A stretch of DNA of 64,000 nucleotides. Source: Clavelina lepadiformis (lineage: Eukaryota > Chordata > Ascidiacea > Aplousobranchia > Clavelinidae). Of this stretch, positions 11,083-21,332 are shown piece after piece. How positions within the stretch are numbered: position 1 is the stretch's first letter; every line of letters starts with the position of its first letter. The position numbers were made by a program, and so were the translations under genes. The stretch covers positions 28,148,001-28,212,000 of the forward strand of contig NC_135240.1 of NCBI RefSeq assembly GCF_947623445.1. The letters run 5' to 3'. Below the pieces are notes generated by a model. The model worked only from the letters and a program-made list of their open reading frames with translations. It was not told the DNA's origin and did no database searches.

Positions 11083-12997
11083 CACTGGCCTACACGATTT
11101 TTTGTGCCAAGGATTTGACAACGATTTTAGGCTAATTTGGGGTCGCTGATTTCGAAAATGACAATCATTTTTCTCAATTGGCTCTAGTTTTAGAGATATT
11201 TAGATTTTTCCTTTTAGGAAATTCCATTCATGTCACACATAACACAATACTAGGTTTCAGGTCTCAGCCAACTGTAATACACTTGGACAATAGTCAATAA
11301 TATAGTCAAATGCATAAATATCACAATACTAAATCAATCAGAGCGTAATAAGTCGGTTTTTATATATAATTGATGGTGAATCGCTTTTTGTATTACTTTC
11401 TTTTATGGTGGACGTCAGTACAATCGTGCTGAAAAAACAACATTAGTCTGCCATCAAGTTTTTCTCCCATCTGCCCTGGTATCATTCTTCCATCACCTTT
11501 ATGTCCTGATGAAATCTCTCCCCTTGTTCTTCAGAACAATCTCCCAATTTGTCAGAAAATTTTTCCAAATGGCTGTGGAGATAGTGCACTTTAATGCTCA
11601 TATTTTCCCCTACCTGTTGGTAGGTCTCGAGCATATTTTCTACCAGCTCTGCATAGTTTTCTGCCTTGTGGTTTCCAAAAAAGTTCTTCACCACAGACAC
11701 AAAACAAGACCAAGTTTGGAATTCGACATTGTTCATGCTTGTTCCAAATTTGAGTCATTGATTAATTTGCGAATTTGAGGCCCATCAAAAATGCCTGCTT
11801 TCAATTTTTCGGTTGTCAGTTTTGGAAAACATCTACAAAAATATTTAAAACAATCACCATCTTTATATAAAGCCTCTACAAATTGTTTCATGAGAGCCCC
11901 AGCCTGACATAGGGATGTGGTAAAATGGTCTTCTTCCGGGTCTTTGCCCTGCTGTCTTACAAGCACATAAAGCAGGGATACTTTGTGTATCCACTTTGCT
12001 GTCCAAGTAAAAAGTTCACCATCTTTAAGTCAACACAAATTGACCACTGGTGCTCGGCATAGCAGATCTTCCGTAAAACTAATTTCACATTTTCATACTC
12101 TTCTTTCAGTTTTGTTGAATGAGCAATTGGCAGAGATGAATAGCAGTTGCCATTATGCAACAGAATGCATTTTAAACTTCTGGTAGAGCTGTCTGTAAAC
12201 AATCACCAGTCTTCTTGTTTGTAGTCTAGGACTTTCATTTTGAGGAGAAGTCCAGTTGTATCATTTCAATATTCAAGGTCTGCATCTTGACTGAAGAAGG
12301 GAAAGAGTTCCTCTTCTCCAGTCCGGTAAGCTGTTATCTTCGCATCCGCCTTTAGACAGTTCTTCTCCTTCAGTCTGAAAGCCAAAACTTCAGATGCTTC
12401 TTTTGATAAGTTAAAGTCTCTGATAAGATCATTAAGCTCCTTTTGTGTGAACTGTTCCGGAGTGAAAGAGCTTTCTTCGTATATGTTTCATTTCATGCTT
12501 TTCCTCAATATCTGTTTCTTGCAAATCTGGTACTGATGTAAACGCAGGTAAGGGAATGTTTTTGCAGTGCTCAACTGGTCGCCTTACTAACTAGTTTTAA
12601 GAAGAGTAACATTTTATTCACCTGCAACTCGAAAGAAGCAAACATGATCAAGGTCAGCGATTCTTTCCTTCAGTGCATTAAATATTTCAAGAAATCATGA
12701 CAAATTAACGCATTTTTATTAGTAAATTGACAAATAAGGCAGGTCTATTTGATGAGAATCACAATTGAGTCTATTCTGAGGTTTCAACCTAAACACAAAC
12801 GATGACGTGATAGCTAAAACACTGTCCCTAATGCCAGAAATACTGACAAATGCTGAAAAAAAAAAATAACGATATCTCGAAAACTAGAACCAATTAAGCA
12901 AAACCAATGCCAAATTCGGAATCAGCGACCTCAAATTACCCTAAATCCGTTGAAACATCGCTGGCACCCCAAAAAAAAATTTTTTTGTTGACCTGTG
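11083..12997 (-). mobile_element. DNA transposon copy B with long inverted termini
   Basis: The terminal regions 11083-11215 and about 12862-12997 are inverted copies of one another. They share CACTGGCC / CACAGGTC outer ends and a conserved inner block around GGTCGCTGAT. The trinucleotide TTA borders both ends (11080-11082 and 12998-13000) and may be the target duplication. The element carries the same protein family as copy A, in opposite orientation. Confidence 0.72.
11482..12540 (-). pseudogene. Decayed transposon protein, central and C-terminal parts
   Basis: On the minus strand the family order is visible across broken frames. First come a helical segment with ELNDLIRDF and an FPFF segment. 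Next is DSSTRSLKCILLHNGNCY, then VDLKMVNFLLGQQSGYTK, then an IFDGPQIRKL segment. The last part contains VHYLHSHLEKF and EEQGERFHQDIKVMEE. A stop follows Leu-Glu-Tyr in the N-terminal part, and frame changes lie near 11965 and 11735. The conserved His-rich and Glu-rich motif at the C-terminal end looks like a catalytic or metal site, but I cannot assign it. Copy A lacks this end, so the two copies together show the whole family architecture. Confidence 0.72.
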
Positions 12998-13387
12998 TTA
13001 TCTGTCACTTTGAATTTCTTGGCATGTGGCCTTTTTCAGCTTATTCTATATCAGATAACCTTATTCATGAATTCTTATCGAATTGCGTTGCTTAAAATAA
13101 AAAAATTAATGAGTACATCAATGAACTAAGACGACTTTTTTCACCTTTTTTACGCAAAACAAAACACGTGTGGTACAACACCCAAAAAAGCATCAATAAA
13201 TAAAAATAATTTAAGATTGTGCAAAACGTTGCAAAGACAACACACAAACAACAACACACGAGCAATTAACATCAAAAGGTTTGTTGTCAACTCTCGTCTA
13301 TTGGTAGACTTGACATCATTGAATACACGCTTCACTGCAGCAAACTTTGGAAGTAGCCCTACGCACCACTTGCTTCCTTTTTACAGT
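12998..13387. other. Spacer between transposon B and the right repeat arm
   Basis: No gene or repeat partner is visible. Reading frames here are short and show no family resemblance. Confidence 0.3.
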
Positions 13388-13782
13388 TCTGTAGAAAATT
13401 TACGCATTACTTCGCTCAGCGAAATGGTGAAAGTAATGGCGGACAAGGAAAGTATTTTCGGATACAGTATAAGGATAAGGAAACTATATACGCAAGTATA
13501 TTAATCTAGCGTAAATTTTCTGATCTAAAATTTACTTTTCCTGCATGTTTTGTTTTCTTGTTTGCAAATTAAGTTTTTCACCTTGAAAATTTTCTCTCAA
13601 ACCGACGGTAATCTCCAAGGTTTTTGAGCGGAAAACGCAGAGGCATGCGATGTTTATCTACGTCACAATGTACTGAACAAATGTTGCAAGACACCGGTTT
13701 TGTAGCTGACATCAAACAACAGATGCAGCCGACCTCAATTTGTGACGCAATAAATAGACCAACATCTGTAACTTGTGTACGG
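13388..13782 (-). repeat. Right arm of the large inverted repeat, inner part
   Basis: This is the reverse complement of about 7770-8165, including the short cysteine-rich reading frame (GCICCLMSATKPVSC is identical in both arms). It is interrupted at 13783 by an LTR-like insertion and resumes at 14641. Confidence 0.8.
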
Positions 13783-14640
13783 TGTAACGTCCAAATTAGC
13801 AAGGCTGCTCATTCGAATTATATGATTTGACCTAATGATTTTGTGATGATATTATAAAATTGCTTGCAAATCGAATGCCGCATAGAATACTTGTTTACGG
13901 AAATCAGCAAAGCAAAGCATTGCGTTACGTGTCGCCTATGCATGACTTCCGGTGTATCGTTATAATTCGTGACGTGAGTTATTCTTTCATTTACAGCTAT
14001 TCGTTGCGTCACAGTCTACGAAGCTAACCCTAGAAAGTGGTCGACTTTATTGTGTAGCTGTCACAATGTCTTATTTAATGTAATCGTTTAAACAAGAAAC
14101 AATATAACCAGTTTATACAGTTGTCATGGTATACAATTGATTCTAAGATTAAGAGAAGCGAAACAACGACCTGAGACTCATTTATCATCGAGGACAGACA
14201 ACAATTCTACAGACAAACTTTGTAATTGAAGTGGTCGTCCTTACAGGCTAAGGAACGATAAACATTCATTTCATTACAATTTATATGAACAAAAATTCCA
14301 AATAGATGGGTAATGAAAATTGCAGATAGCTTGGTTATTGCGTGCAGTCTTCAGTATAGGCCTATTTAGTGAGTTGTCAATGAATATATGATTGAGGTAT
14401 TTCTGATTGACTAATTTTCTGGTATTTATGAGTATTGCTTGTACATTCTGATGATAAATAATACCCTGGGTTCGGTATTCGTAGAAATCACACATTACCA
14501 CAAATTATATCGTTTTATACCTGATCAATATAAGAGTTTCAAGAATCTGTGTGCATTTTTAATACCAATAGGGTGGAATTCAGACCTTGTTGGCCCAAAA
14601 GACTACTAAGTGATCGGCTTATATAAATTTGCCGGTTACA
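13783..14640. mobile_element. LTR-like element, TGTAAC...GTTACA, 5-bp duplication TACGG
   Basis: The element begins TGTAACGTCCAAATT and ends AATTTGCCGGTTACA, so it has TG/CA ends inside a longer imperfect inverted terminus. Flanks are TACGG at 13778-13782 and 14641-14645. Removing the element restores the sequence seen in the left repeat arm (ACTTTTGTACGG then TATTTTC on the matching strand), which verifies both boundaries. A related 457-bp copy sits at 17915. Five-base duplications with TG/CA ends fit a solo LTR. The 858-bp size and AATAAA on the minus strand near 14050 are compatible, but no coding element of this family is in the window. Confidence 0.8.
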
Positions 14641-15022
14641 TACGGTATTTTCTTTTCGAGTATATAGGCATTCCATAAAGTTACAGTATCATACTGTTCA
14701 GCCATTGAATACCAAACCTTTAAACTTTCATTCCCTAGTGTGTCTTCTACGGGGCAAAGATAACCGAATGTGAAATTTGAATATACAAGCACCGGCTTTA
14801 ATATATATTATATAAGAACCGTGTTCTTCGATTATATGTAAGTACCGGCCATAATTTGTATTGGATAAGCACCAGGTTTTACGTATAAGTAATCACCGGC
14901 CTTAAATTGTGTTGTGTAAGTGCCGAGTTTTACGAATATGCCAATACCGGTCTTTAATGGTATTGTATAAGCACCAAGTTTTACAAAGATCCAAACACCA
15001 GTTTTTATGAATATACAAGCAT
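14641..15022 (-). repeat. Right arm of the large inverted repeat, outer minisatellite part
   Basis: This is the reverse complement of 7434-7770 plus 3824-3867. It consists of diverged units of about 40 bp with GCACCGG / AAGTTTTACG phrases. It includes the uninterrupted Ty3 target site. Confidence 0.78.
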
Positions 15023-15117
15023 GGCCGTATTCAATCTCTACTGGAAATGATAATTTTATGTGATGTCTATAAAATGGATAATGTTTTATAGTAGCGAGCA
15101 AAGGCTTTTAGCCAATA

Positions 15118-15540
15118 TTGCAAGTTGGAGTAGTTCTGTATTGGCCTAATTCTATGAAAGTTTTTCAAAAGGCCGAAAGCAAATATGAAAGTTCATTTAA
15201 AGACTCACATGAGAATAAAGTTGTATCAATCTTGAATTTTTCATATGAAAGCACACACTGGGCTGGGTTAATTATTATCATTGTCAAATTTGTTTTAAAT
15301 CATTTGCACAAACTGCCTATTTACAAACTTTTTTAAATTCCATACTGAAGAATGCTCTTATGAATTCAATGTTTGCTGCAAATTTTTACAAAGTCATATG
15401 ACGGTAAATACTGGCTACAATGCTTATAAATGCGGTGTTTGCTTTAAATTACTTTCACATAGGAGCTACTTGCGAAATCTTTTGACAATGCACACCTGGA
15501 GGCAACTATCGCAGTTTTCTTGTTGTTTTCTGTATAGGTG
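15118..15540 (+). pseudogene. Degenerate C2H2 zinc-finger array
   Basis: Broken finger remnants run in several frames. YKCGVCFKLLSHRSYLRNLL followed by TMHT is the clearest, preceded by YEFNVCCKFLQSHM. Stops and shifts separate them. The same degenerate string recurs after the end of the gene at 16669, so the fragment probably derives from a tandem duplication of this family. Confidence 0.7.
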
Positions 15541-15649
15541 CATGACCATGATGACATAGACATCAGCTAAGTTATTTTACAGGATTGTGTAAGTATAATT
15601 ATTTTAATATCAACAGTTTTTTTTGAGATATATATTTTTCATAAGTTCA

Positions 15650-16669
15650 ATGCCAACATCAATGTCGCAACCAACAGATGTAAAGTATGAATTAGTTTAT
15701 CTTTATATCGGCGCTGTCAAAAAAGAATTGATGCAGAATTCGGAGGCGTCTTGCTTTGAGACCGGTCAACAATTTACTCCAATGTTGAATAGTATCGTTC
15801 CTCAGTTGGAGAATGAAGCAAATGAATTCAAAGGCGCCGTTGCTGATTCTGAAAACTTACCTGAAAAGATTGTACAAAAATACAATGATTGTAACATGTC
15901 AGCTTTGAAGTTTTCTGATAAAGAAAACACAAATTGTAAAAACATTAAAAGCAATATTGTTTGTTTATCGGAAACTAAGGAAAAAGACAAAAGAAATCAT
16001 TTTTGCTGCAAAGTTTGTGATAAATCTTTTAAAAAAAAATCAACTTTGAATTCTCATTTAAGGACTCACACTGGTGAGCAGCCATATCAATGTCGAATTT
16101 GTTGCAAATCATTTTCAGAAAATAGCAATTTGAAGACTCATATGAAAGTCCACACTGGAGAGCGCCCTTATCAATGTGATGTTTGCTGCAAATCATTTTC
16201 ACAAAACAGCCATTTGCAGCGTCATATGAAAGTTCATACTGGAGAGCGCCCTTACCAATGTCAGGTTTGTTGCAAATTGTTTTTAGAAAACGGCTATTTG
16301 CAGCAACACATGAAAACCCACACTAAAGAGTGTCCTTATCAATGTCAGGTTTGTTGCAAAACATTTTCACTGACTAGCAATTTGCAAATCCATATGAAAA
16401 TCCACACTGAAGAGCACCCTTATCAATGCGATGTTTGCTGCAAATCATTTTTACGTAAGAGTAGTTTGCAGCGTCATATGAAAGTTCACACTGGAGAACG
16501 CCCTTATCAATGCGATGTTTGCTGCAAATCATTTTCACAAAACAGCAATTTGCAGCAACATATGAAAGTCCACACTGGAGAACGCCCTTATCAATGTGAT
16601 GTTTGCTGCAAATCATTTTCACAAAACAGCAATTTGCGTCGTCATATGAAAGTCCACGATGGAAAGTAG
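15650..16669 (+). CDS. C2H2 zinc-finger protein, eight fingers
   Basis: The uninterrupted frame encodes about 339 residues. Upstream in-frame codons to 15623 lack an ATG, so I start at ATG 15650; a second ATG at 15662 is equally possible. The first 120 residues are acidic and low in structure, with FTPMLNSIVPQ paralleling the gene at 19451. Eight C2H2 fingers follow without gaps from about residue 121, with C-x2-C-x12-H-x3-H spacing. Linkers are mostly HTGERPYQC, with two weaker ones (HTKECPY, HTEEHPY). Such arrays bind DNA in the nucleus, which makes a sequence-specific transcription factor the likely role. The helix-rich N-terminus of its paralogue is missing here. A possible splice acceptor (ATATCAACAG) at about 15616 suggests an upstream exon. 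The last finger ends in HDGK-stop, and finger-like sequence continues beyond it. Confidence 0.85.
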   Translation: MPTSMSQPTDVKYELVYLYIGAVKKELMQNSEASCFETGQQFTPMLNSIVPQLENEANEFKGAVADSENLPEKIVQKYNDCNMSALKFSDKENTNCKNIKSNIVCLSETKEKDKRNHFCCKVCDKSFKKKSTLNSHLRTHTGEQPYQCRICCKSFSENSNLKTHMKVHTGERPYQCDVCCKSFSQNSHLQRHMKVHTGERPYQCQVCCKLFLENGYLQQHMKTHTKECPYQCQVCCKTFSLTSNLQIHMKIHTEEHPYQCDVCCKSFLRKSSLQRHMKVHTGERPYQCDVCCKSFSQNSNLQQHMKVHTGERPYQCDVCCKSFSQNSNLRRHMKVHDGK

Positions 16670-16984
16670 CGGTATCCATTTCAAAGTTTTTTGCAAATCA
16701 CTTTCATAAAACAGTGATCTGCAGCATCATATGAAAATCAACACTGGAGAGTTTGTTTTAAATCATTTTCACAAGACGGCCATCTCCAAAGTCATATGGC
16801 GGTGCACACCGACTAGAATGCTTATAAATACGATGTTTGCTTTAAATTACTTTCACATAGGAGCTAATTCTGACACTGGAGGCGTTGATAGCAGTGTTCT
16901 TGTTGTGAGAAGTCGTTTGGATTGAAGTCGTCTTTGTCAAGGCACAGGAAAGTTTACAACTCAGGATCTTCAGAGAAATGATGA
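16670..16984 (+). pseudogene. Finger remnants beyond the stop of the eight-finger gene
   Basis: After the stop at 16669 the reading continues in mixed frames with recognisable finger pieces: HMKINTGE, then a piece paralleling 15400-15480, then CSCCEKSFGLKSSLSRHRKV. That last piece corresponds to the terminal finger of the gene at 19451. A frameshift and stop therefore appear to have shortened the ancestral gene. Confidence 0.65.
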
Positions 16985-17914
16985 CATTTTAAAAAGCTAT
17001 TTGGACATAAATCTACTTTTAAAATCATTTACATTTGATTCTTAAATATTCTGTTGTTTAATGATTCATGTTTTGAAATCATTTTTGCTCCAACATTTCA
17101 AGATTGTTGATTGATTGTTTACTTTGTCATGTTCAAATGATTGAGTGTCATTTAAAAACTTGAACTTCAATCAGCAAAGCTAGAGATGAATTCGTTAAAA
17201 ACTTTGTTATAACTTGTTTTTCTAAACATTTATCACTTTCCTATGTTAAGCTAATGTTTTGTGCTGCTCTCTTTTGTTTTGTATGCTGTATGGGTGCATA
17301 ACCATGATGACATAGACATCAGCTAAGGTATTTTACATGATTGCTTACTTACTGAATTATAAACATTAAAATATAAGTTTTGTTTTTTAAGTATAAAACT
17401 TTTTCTAAAATGTTATTAGCAAAAATTATGTCATGCAATAACAGCATTCTTATCGTAAACTTTGTACAACATTTACTCAAAAACATTTGGTAATCAAAGA
17501 ATTATGCTTTGCACAAGAAAATAATAAGACTGAAAAGAATTTACTGCTGATAAATCCCAACACACATTATTTTGTGTTTGACATAAATTTTTCATGAGTT
17601 GGAGCAAAGTAATCAGAGTCTAATTGCAGTAATTTGCGTTCTTGTTAGTACTTTTATCATTGATTGCCTTCCAAAGTTGGTCTGAGTGTTATTTGGTTAA
17701 TTTGTTATTTTTAATAATTTAATGAAAACATATTGGTAACATTTTGTTGATTTGCAAGAATGGCGGTAAAAGGATGTTTTTAGGAATCTGTTTCTCACAT
17801 TTTTTTATGTTTTGTTAAGTGGAATATTTTTAGATTTTTCCCATTTATAATTATAAATGGGTTAGGGATAAATGGATTATAATTATAATCTTTCTATAAT
17901 GCGTATATCATCTG
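16985..17914. other. Zinc-finger 3' flank and spacer with a perfect palindrome
   Basis: The sequence near 17280-17340 repeats the flank at 15530-15590 (shared phrase CATGATGACATAGACATCAG), marking a tandem duplication unit. A perfect 22-bp palindrome lies at 17840-17861, with the half site CCCATTTATAA. No gene is visible. Confidence 0.55.
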
Positions 17915-18371
17915 TGTAACGTACAAATTAGAAGTTGTTCATTCCAATTATATGATATGTGCTAATGAGCTATATGAACAAACATTGCAAATAGCTGGGT
18001 AATCAAAATTCCAAAGAGCTTGGTGATTGCGTGCAGTCACTGCAGTATTTCGATTCTCAGTACTATTGAGTGAGTTGTCAGTGAACATGTTGTAGTTGTT
18101 TAGCCATGTTATTGCGGTATTTTCTGGTACTTTCTGATTGGCTAACTTTCTGGTATTTATGAGTATTGCTTGCACTTGCAGATAATAAGTAATACCCTGG
18201 GTTCGGTATATGTAGAAATCACACACATTACCACATATTATATCATTCTATCTGGTCAATATAAGAGTTTCAAGATTACGTGTGCATTTCTAATACCAAT
18301 AGGGTGGAATTCAGGCCTTTTTGGCCTAAAAGACTACTAAGTGATCGGCTTCTATAAATTTGCCGGTTACA
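17915..18371. mobile_element. Shorter copy of the LTR-like element, duplication ATCTG
   Basis: The ends are TGTAACGTACAAATT and AATTTGCCGGTTACA, with flanks ATCTG at 17910-17914 and 18372-18376. It aligns with the ends of 13783-14640 but lacks about 400 bp of the interior. The two copies therefore have independent target duplications, showing real transposition rather than segmental copying. Confidence 0.8.
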
Positions 18372-18424
18372 ATCTGTGTTTAGAGCCTAAAGCAGCGACC
18401 TCTAAACTCTGGGTCAATATTTAG

Positions 18425-19070
18425 GGTGTACCGACACTTAATCACGCGACACTTGATCACGCGTCGCTTAATCACCGACACATAATCACTAGGACACTTA
18501 ATCACGCGACACATAATCACTAGGACATTTAATCACGCGACATATAATCACTAGGACATTTAATCACGCGACTTGGATACTTAATCACGCGACACATAAT
18601 CACTTGGATGTCGGAAAAGCGTGAGGAAAATTCAGTAATTCAAGCTCGTGTGCATCTCTCTGTGGGGATGGCGATGTGGATGAAGAACCACAAATGCAGT
18701 CGAAGGTTGGCATTTTGGTCTCCAGTGCTTTTTCAATGCCACCACCCGACATTGTGGACTTTCATACAGGGAATTGAAAAATACATTCAAATGCAATGTG
18801 CAACGATTCTGCAAGGAATTGCTGGTACTCAACCTTCTATTCCAATGCGGTACAAGGCACTGAAACTGCGCGTGCAAAACACAGTTGACCGTTATCTGTC
18901 AAGCGAGATTTTAGTCTATCTTCGTGCAGTTGCTCACATTTCCCACATTGTAAATGTCTGATTAAATGTCGCGTGATTAAATGTCCTAGTGATTATGTGT
19001 CGCGGGATTAAATGTCCTAGTGATTATGCGTCGCGTGATTAAGTGTCGCGTGATTAAATGTCACCAAACC
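18425..19070 (+). mobile_element. MULE (Mutator-like) element with 9-bp duplication AATATTTAG
   Basis: Both flanks carry AATATTTAG (18416-18424 and 19071-19079), and 9-bp duplications are diagnostic of Mutator-like elements. Each end is an array of short units built on TTAATCACGCGACA and ATAATCACTAGGACA, in inverted orientation at the two ends. The outer ends read GGTGTACCGACAC and GGTTTGGTGACAT. The interior encodes the C-terminal end of a MULE transposase. Most of the transposase is gone, so the copy is non-autonomous. Confidence 0.88.
18608..18961 (+). pseudogene. MULE transposase C-terminal fragment
   Basis: The frame ending at 18961 contains CHHPTLWTFIQGIEK and VYLRAVAHISH, which fit the C-terminal tail of MULE transposases of the kind next to FLYWCH domains. 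Just upstream, another frame reads TNAVEGWHFGLQ, the conserved segment that should precede it. One frameshift near 18740 therefore breaks the gene. The catalytic core is absent. Confidence 0.78.
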
Positions 19071-19079
19071 AATATTTAG

Positions 19080-19450
19080 AATGCAATAACTTTATAACAC
19101 TTTTAACAATGTTTTTTGTCAAATGTTCGATTGATGATTAATTATTATTATGCTGTTTCCAAAGGAAGCTCTTTACATGGTTTGTTATCCAAGTAATTTA
19201 CTCTTAAATTTTGCTGATGTTGATTTCTTTGTTCAGTGTTCTTTTTTCTTAACCTTTGCATGAGATGCAACTCTGAAATTTTGCAAACTACCACACTAAG
19301 CATAACTGTTATGGTCTTTGTTTATCATCTTATGCTGTGTTGTTCAAACACGGCGCGCAATGTGTCCAAATAGGTTTTATTTCAAACTTGACATTACAGT
19401 GTACTTTTTGTTTTTTTTACAATAGGAGTTTATAAGTGTTAATATTTAGT
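19080..19450. other. Upstream flank of the five-finger gene
   Basis: No gene lies here. A plausible 3' splice site (TTTTTTTACAATAG) ends at about 19425, shortly before the start codon, so a non-coding 5' exon or a trans-spliced leader could join there. Confidence 0.4.
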
Positions 19451-20452
19451 ATGGATTGTCATCCTAGTGGTTTGCCAGTAGCCATTATGTTAAAAGAAAT
19501 TAGCGACCTGATTTTGCAAGAATTAAAATCAATGCAACAAGATATGAATTTTGGATTTTCCAAAATGCAAGAAAACATGAAAGATATGTATTCCAAGCTT
19601 CTTGCAGAAGTAAAAAAAAGTGAAACCACAAACAATGTAATGCCAGTTGAAGAATCATTGCAACCATCGAATGTAGAAACTGATATTTGTATTGAAGAAG
19701 TTTATTCAGAGAAGGCTTCAGTCTGTCGTCATCTTATGCCTACTAAAGAAGAACCTTTACAGGATTGGGAGATAACACGATTTGATACTGGTGATGAAAT
19801 TGCTCCCATGATAAAAAGTATTGTCCCTCAGTCAGAGATTGAAAGAAATGTCACAATCAAGGATGAAGTTTTCGATTTTGAAAACTTAAATGAAAGAAAC
19901 TCACTAGTAGAATTCCACGCATCTCGATTGGATAAATGCACATCAAGTGATAAATGCATTACTAACAAGGTTAAGCAGTCTCCAATAAATGTTGAAAATG
20001 ACAAAAACAAAGATTTCTGTTGCTCAGTTTGTGGTAAACCTTTCAAGCGAAAAGCACACTTGAAAGCTCATTTAAGGAGTCACACGGGGGAGCGGCCTTA
20101 TCAATGCCACATTTGTTCCAAATCATTTTCACAATGCAGCGCTTTGCAGCGTCATATGACAATTCACACCGGAGTGCGCCGTTATCAATGCAAGGTTTGT
20201 TGCAAATCATTTTCACAAAACAGCCATTTGCAGACTCATATGACAGTCCACACTGGAGAGTGTCCTTATCAATGTCAGGTTTGTTTCAAATCATTTTCAC
20301 AACGCAGTACTTTGCAAAACCACATGAAAACCCACACTGGAAAGAGACCACACCATTGTCTTGGTTGTGGGAAGTCGTTTAGACTGAAATCATTTTTGTC
20401 AAGGCACATTAAAAGGTCTCATCCTGGATCGAGCGAAACGTCTCTTTTATGA
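19451..20452 (+). CDS. C2H2 zinc-finger protein, five fingers with helical N-terminus
   Basis: ATG 19451 is chosen because codons upstream in frame contain no ATG. The protein has about 333 residues. Residues 10-60 form a leucine- and methionine-rich helix (LKEISDLILQELKSM) that could be a coiled-coil oligomerisation segment. An acidic linker follows to about residue 180. The first four fingers have the C-x2-C-x12-H-x3-H pattern. The last (HHCLGCGKSF, ending HIKRSH) has H-x4-H. No KRAB, BTB or SCAN domain is visible. It is paralogous to 15650-16669 and to the dead copy at 3470-3775. A nuclear DNA-binding role is inferred from the fingers. The coding part has no introns. Confidence 0.87.
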   Translation: MDCHPSGLPVAIMLKEISDLILQELKSMQQDMNFGFSKMQENMKDMYSKLLAEVKKSETTNNVMPVEESLQPSNVETDICIEEVYSEKASVCRHLMPTKEEPLQDWEITRFDTGDEIAPMIKSIVPQSEIERNVTIKDEVFDFENLNERNSLVEFHASRLDKCTSSDKCITNKVKQSPINVENDKNKDFCCSVCGKPFKRKAHLKAHLRSHTGERPYQCHICSKSFSQCSALQRHMTIHTGVRRYQCKVCCKSFSQNSHLQTHMTVHTGECPYQCQVCFKSFSQRSTLQNHMKTHTGKRPHHCLGCGKSFRLKSFLSRHIKRSHPGSSETSLL

Positions 20453-21332
20453 AGTTCGTTATTCATGTTCTTAATTTTATTTGGTGCTGTGCTTCAACGA
20501 AAGACAAAATTTCAAGCCTCTGGTAGGTAATTAGCTTGAGCTTGCATTCATTTTTGATTCAGATTTGTTTAATTTGTCTCTGTATGTTATCTTGCTTTCT
20601 CAATTTTTTGATTGCTGCTTTTTTTAGTTGCTTTGCTTAATGTCGGATTAAATTTCCGCTTTGAATAAAGAATTTTTTTACACCAGCAGCTTGTTTTGAG
20701 CAAGTTTTTGTGCATGACCTGCAATAAAAAGCAATCTATAAATCTACTGCAAAGAAAGTTGCTCAGAACTAAATGACAATGAGCATAAAGAATAAACATG
20801 TCTGAGATTAACACATTGATACAATTATCTTATCGTAAAATAACCTATTTTATTTGCTGTTATCCAGTTACTGTGAAACCGATCATAAAAACAATAGTTT
20901 TGTTCCCCCAGTTTGCATTTAGTTCCAGCACCAATTCACTTTCCAAGTTTTGTATTTAATTGTGAAGCATTTCTGACATTTTAATTGTGAAGCTTGAGAT
21001 ACATGGTTAAAAATCACACAAGTGTATATATATATATGCTTATATAAATGTACATAGTCATATTCACTGTATAGTATAAAGTATACGAAAATCTTCACAC
21101 ATTTTGTGGTCGTAGTAGACTATTGTAAATTCATTATTTGTAGATAAAGCTGACGAAGGAATTTGTCATCAAAGTAATTTTATTGTTTGTCGTTCCATTA
21201 GGATTTCTTTAAATATAATGCTATCTTTCTACAGATTTGCATAAAACCCAACGCACACTCTGCAGGCCACCGCATTGAGCAGTTTCTTCTGAATTTTATA
21301 CATCGTTTTGTGCTACGTGATATGCTGTGTAC
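20453..21332. other. Spacer without a visible gene
   Basis: It contains a short TA-rich run near 21023-21050. No coding or repeat structure is supported. Confidence 0.4.

Noticed and set aside
18430-18600. Regular short repeats looking like a CRISPR array
   Set aside because: The units have no unique spacers and occur inverted at the other end of an element with a 9-bp duplication. They are MULE terminal arrays in animal DNA.
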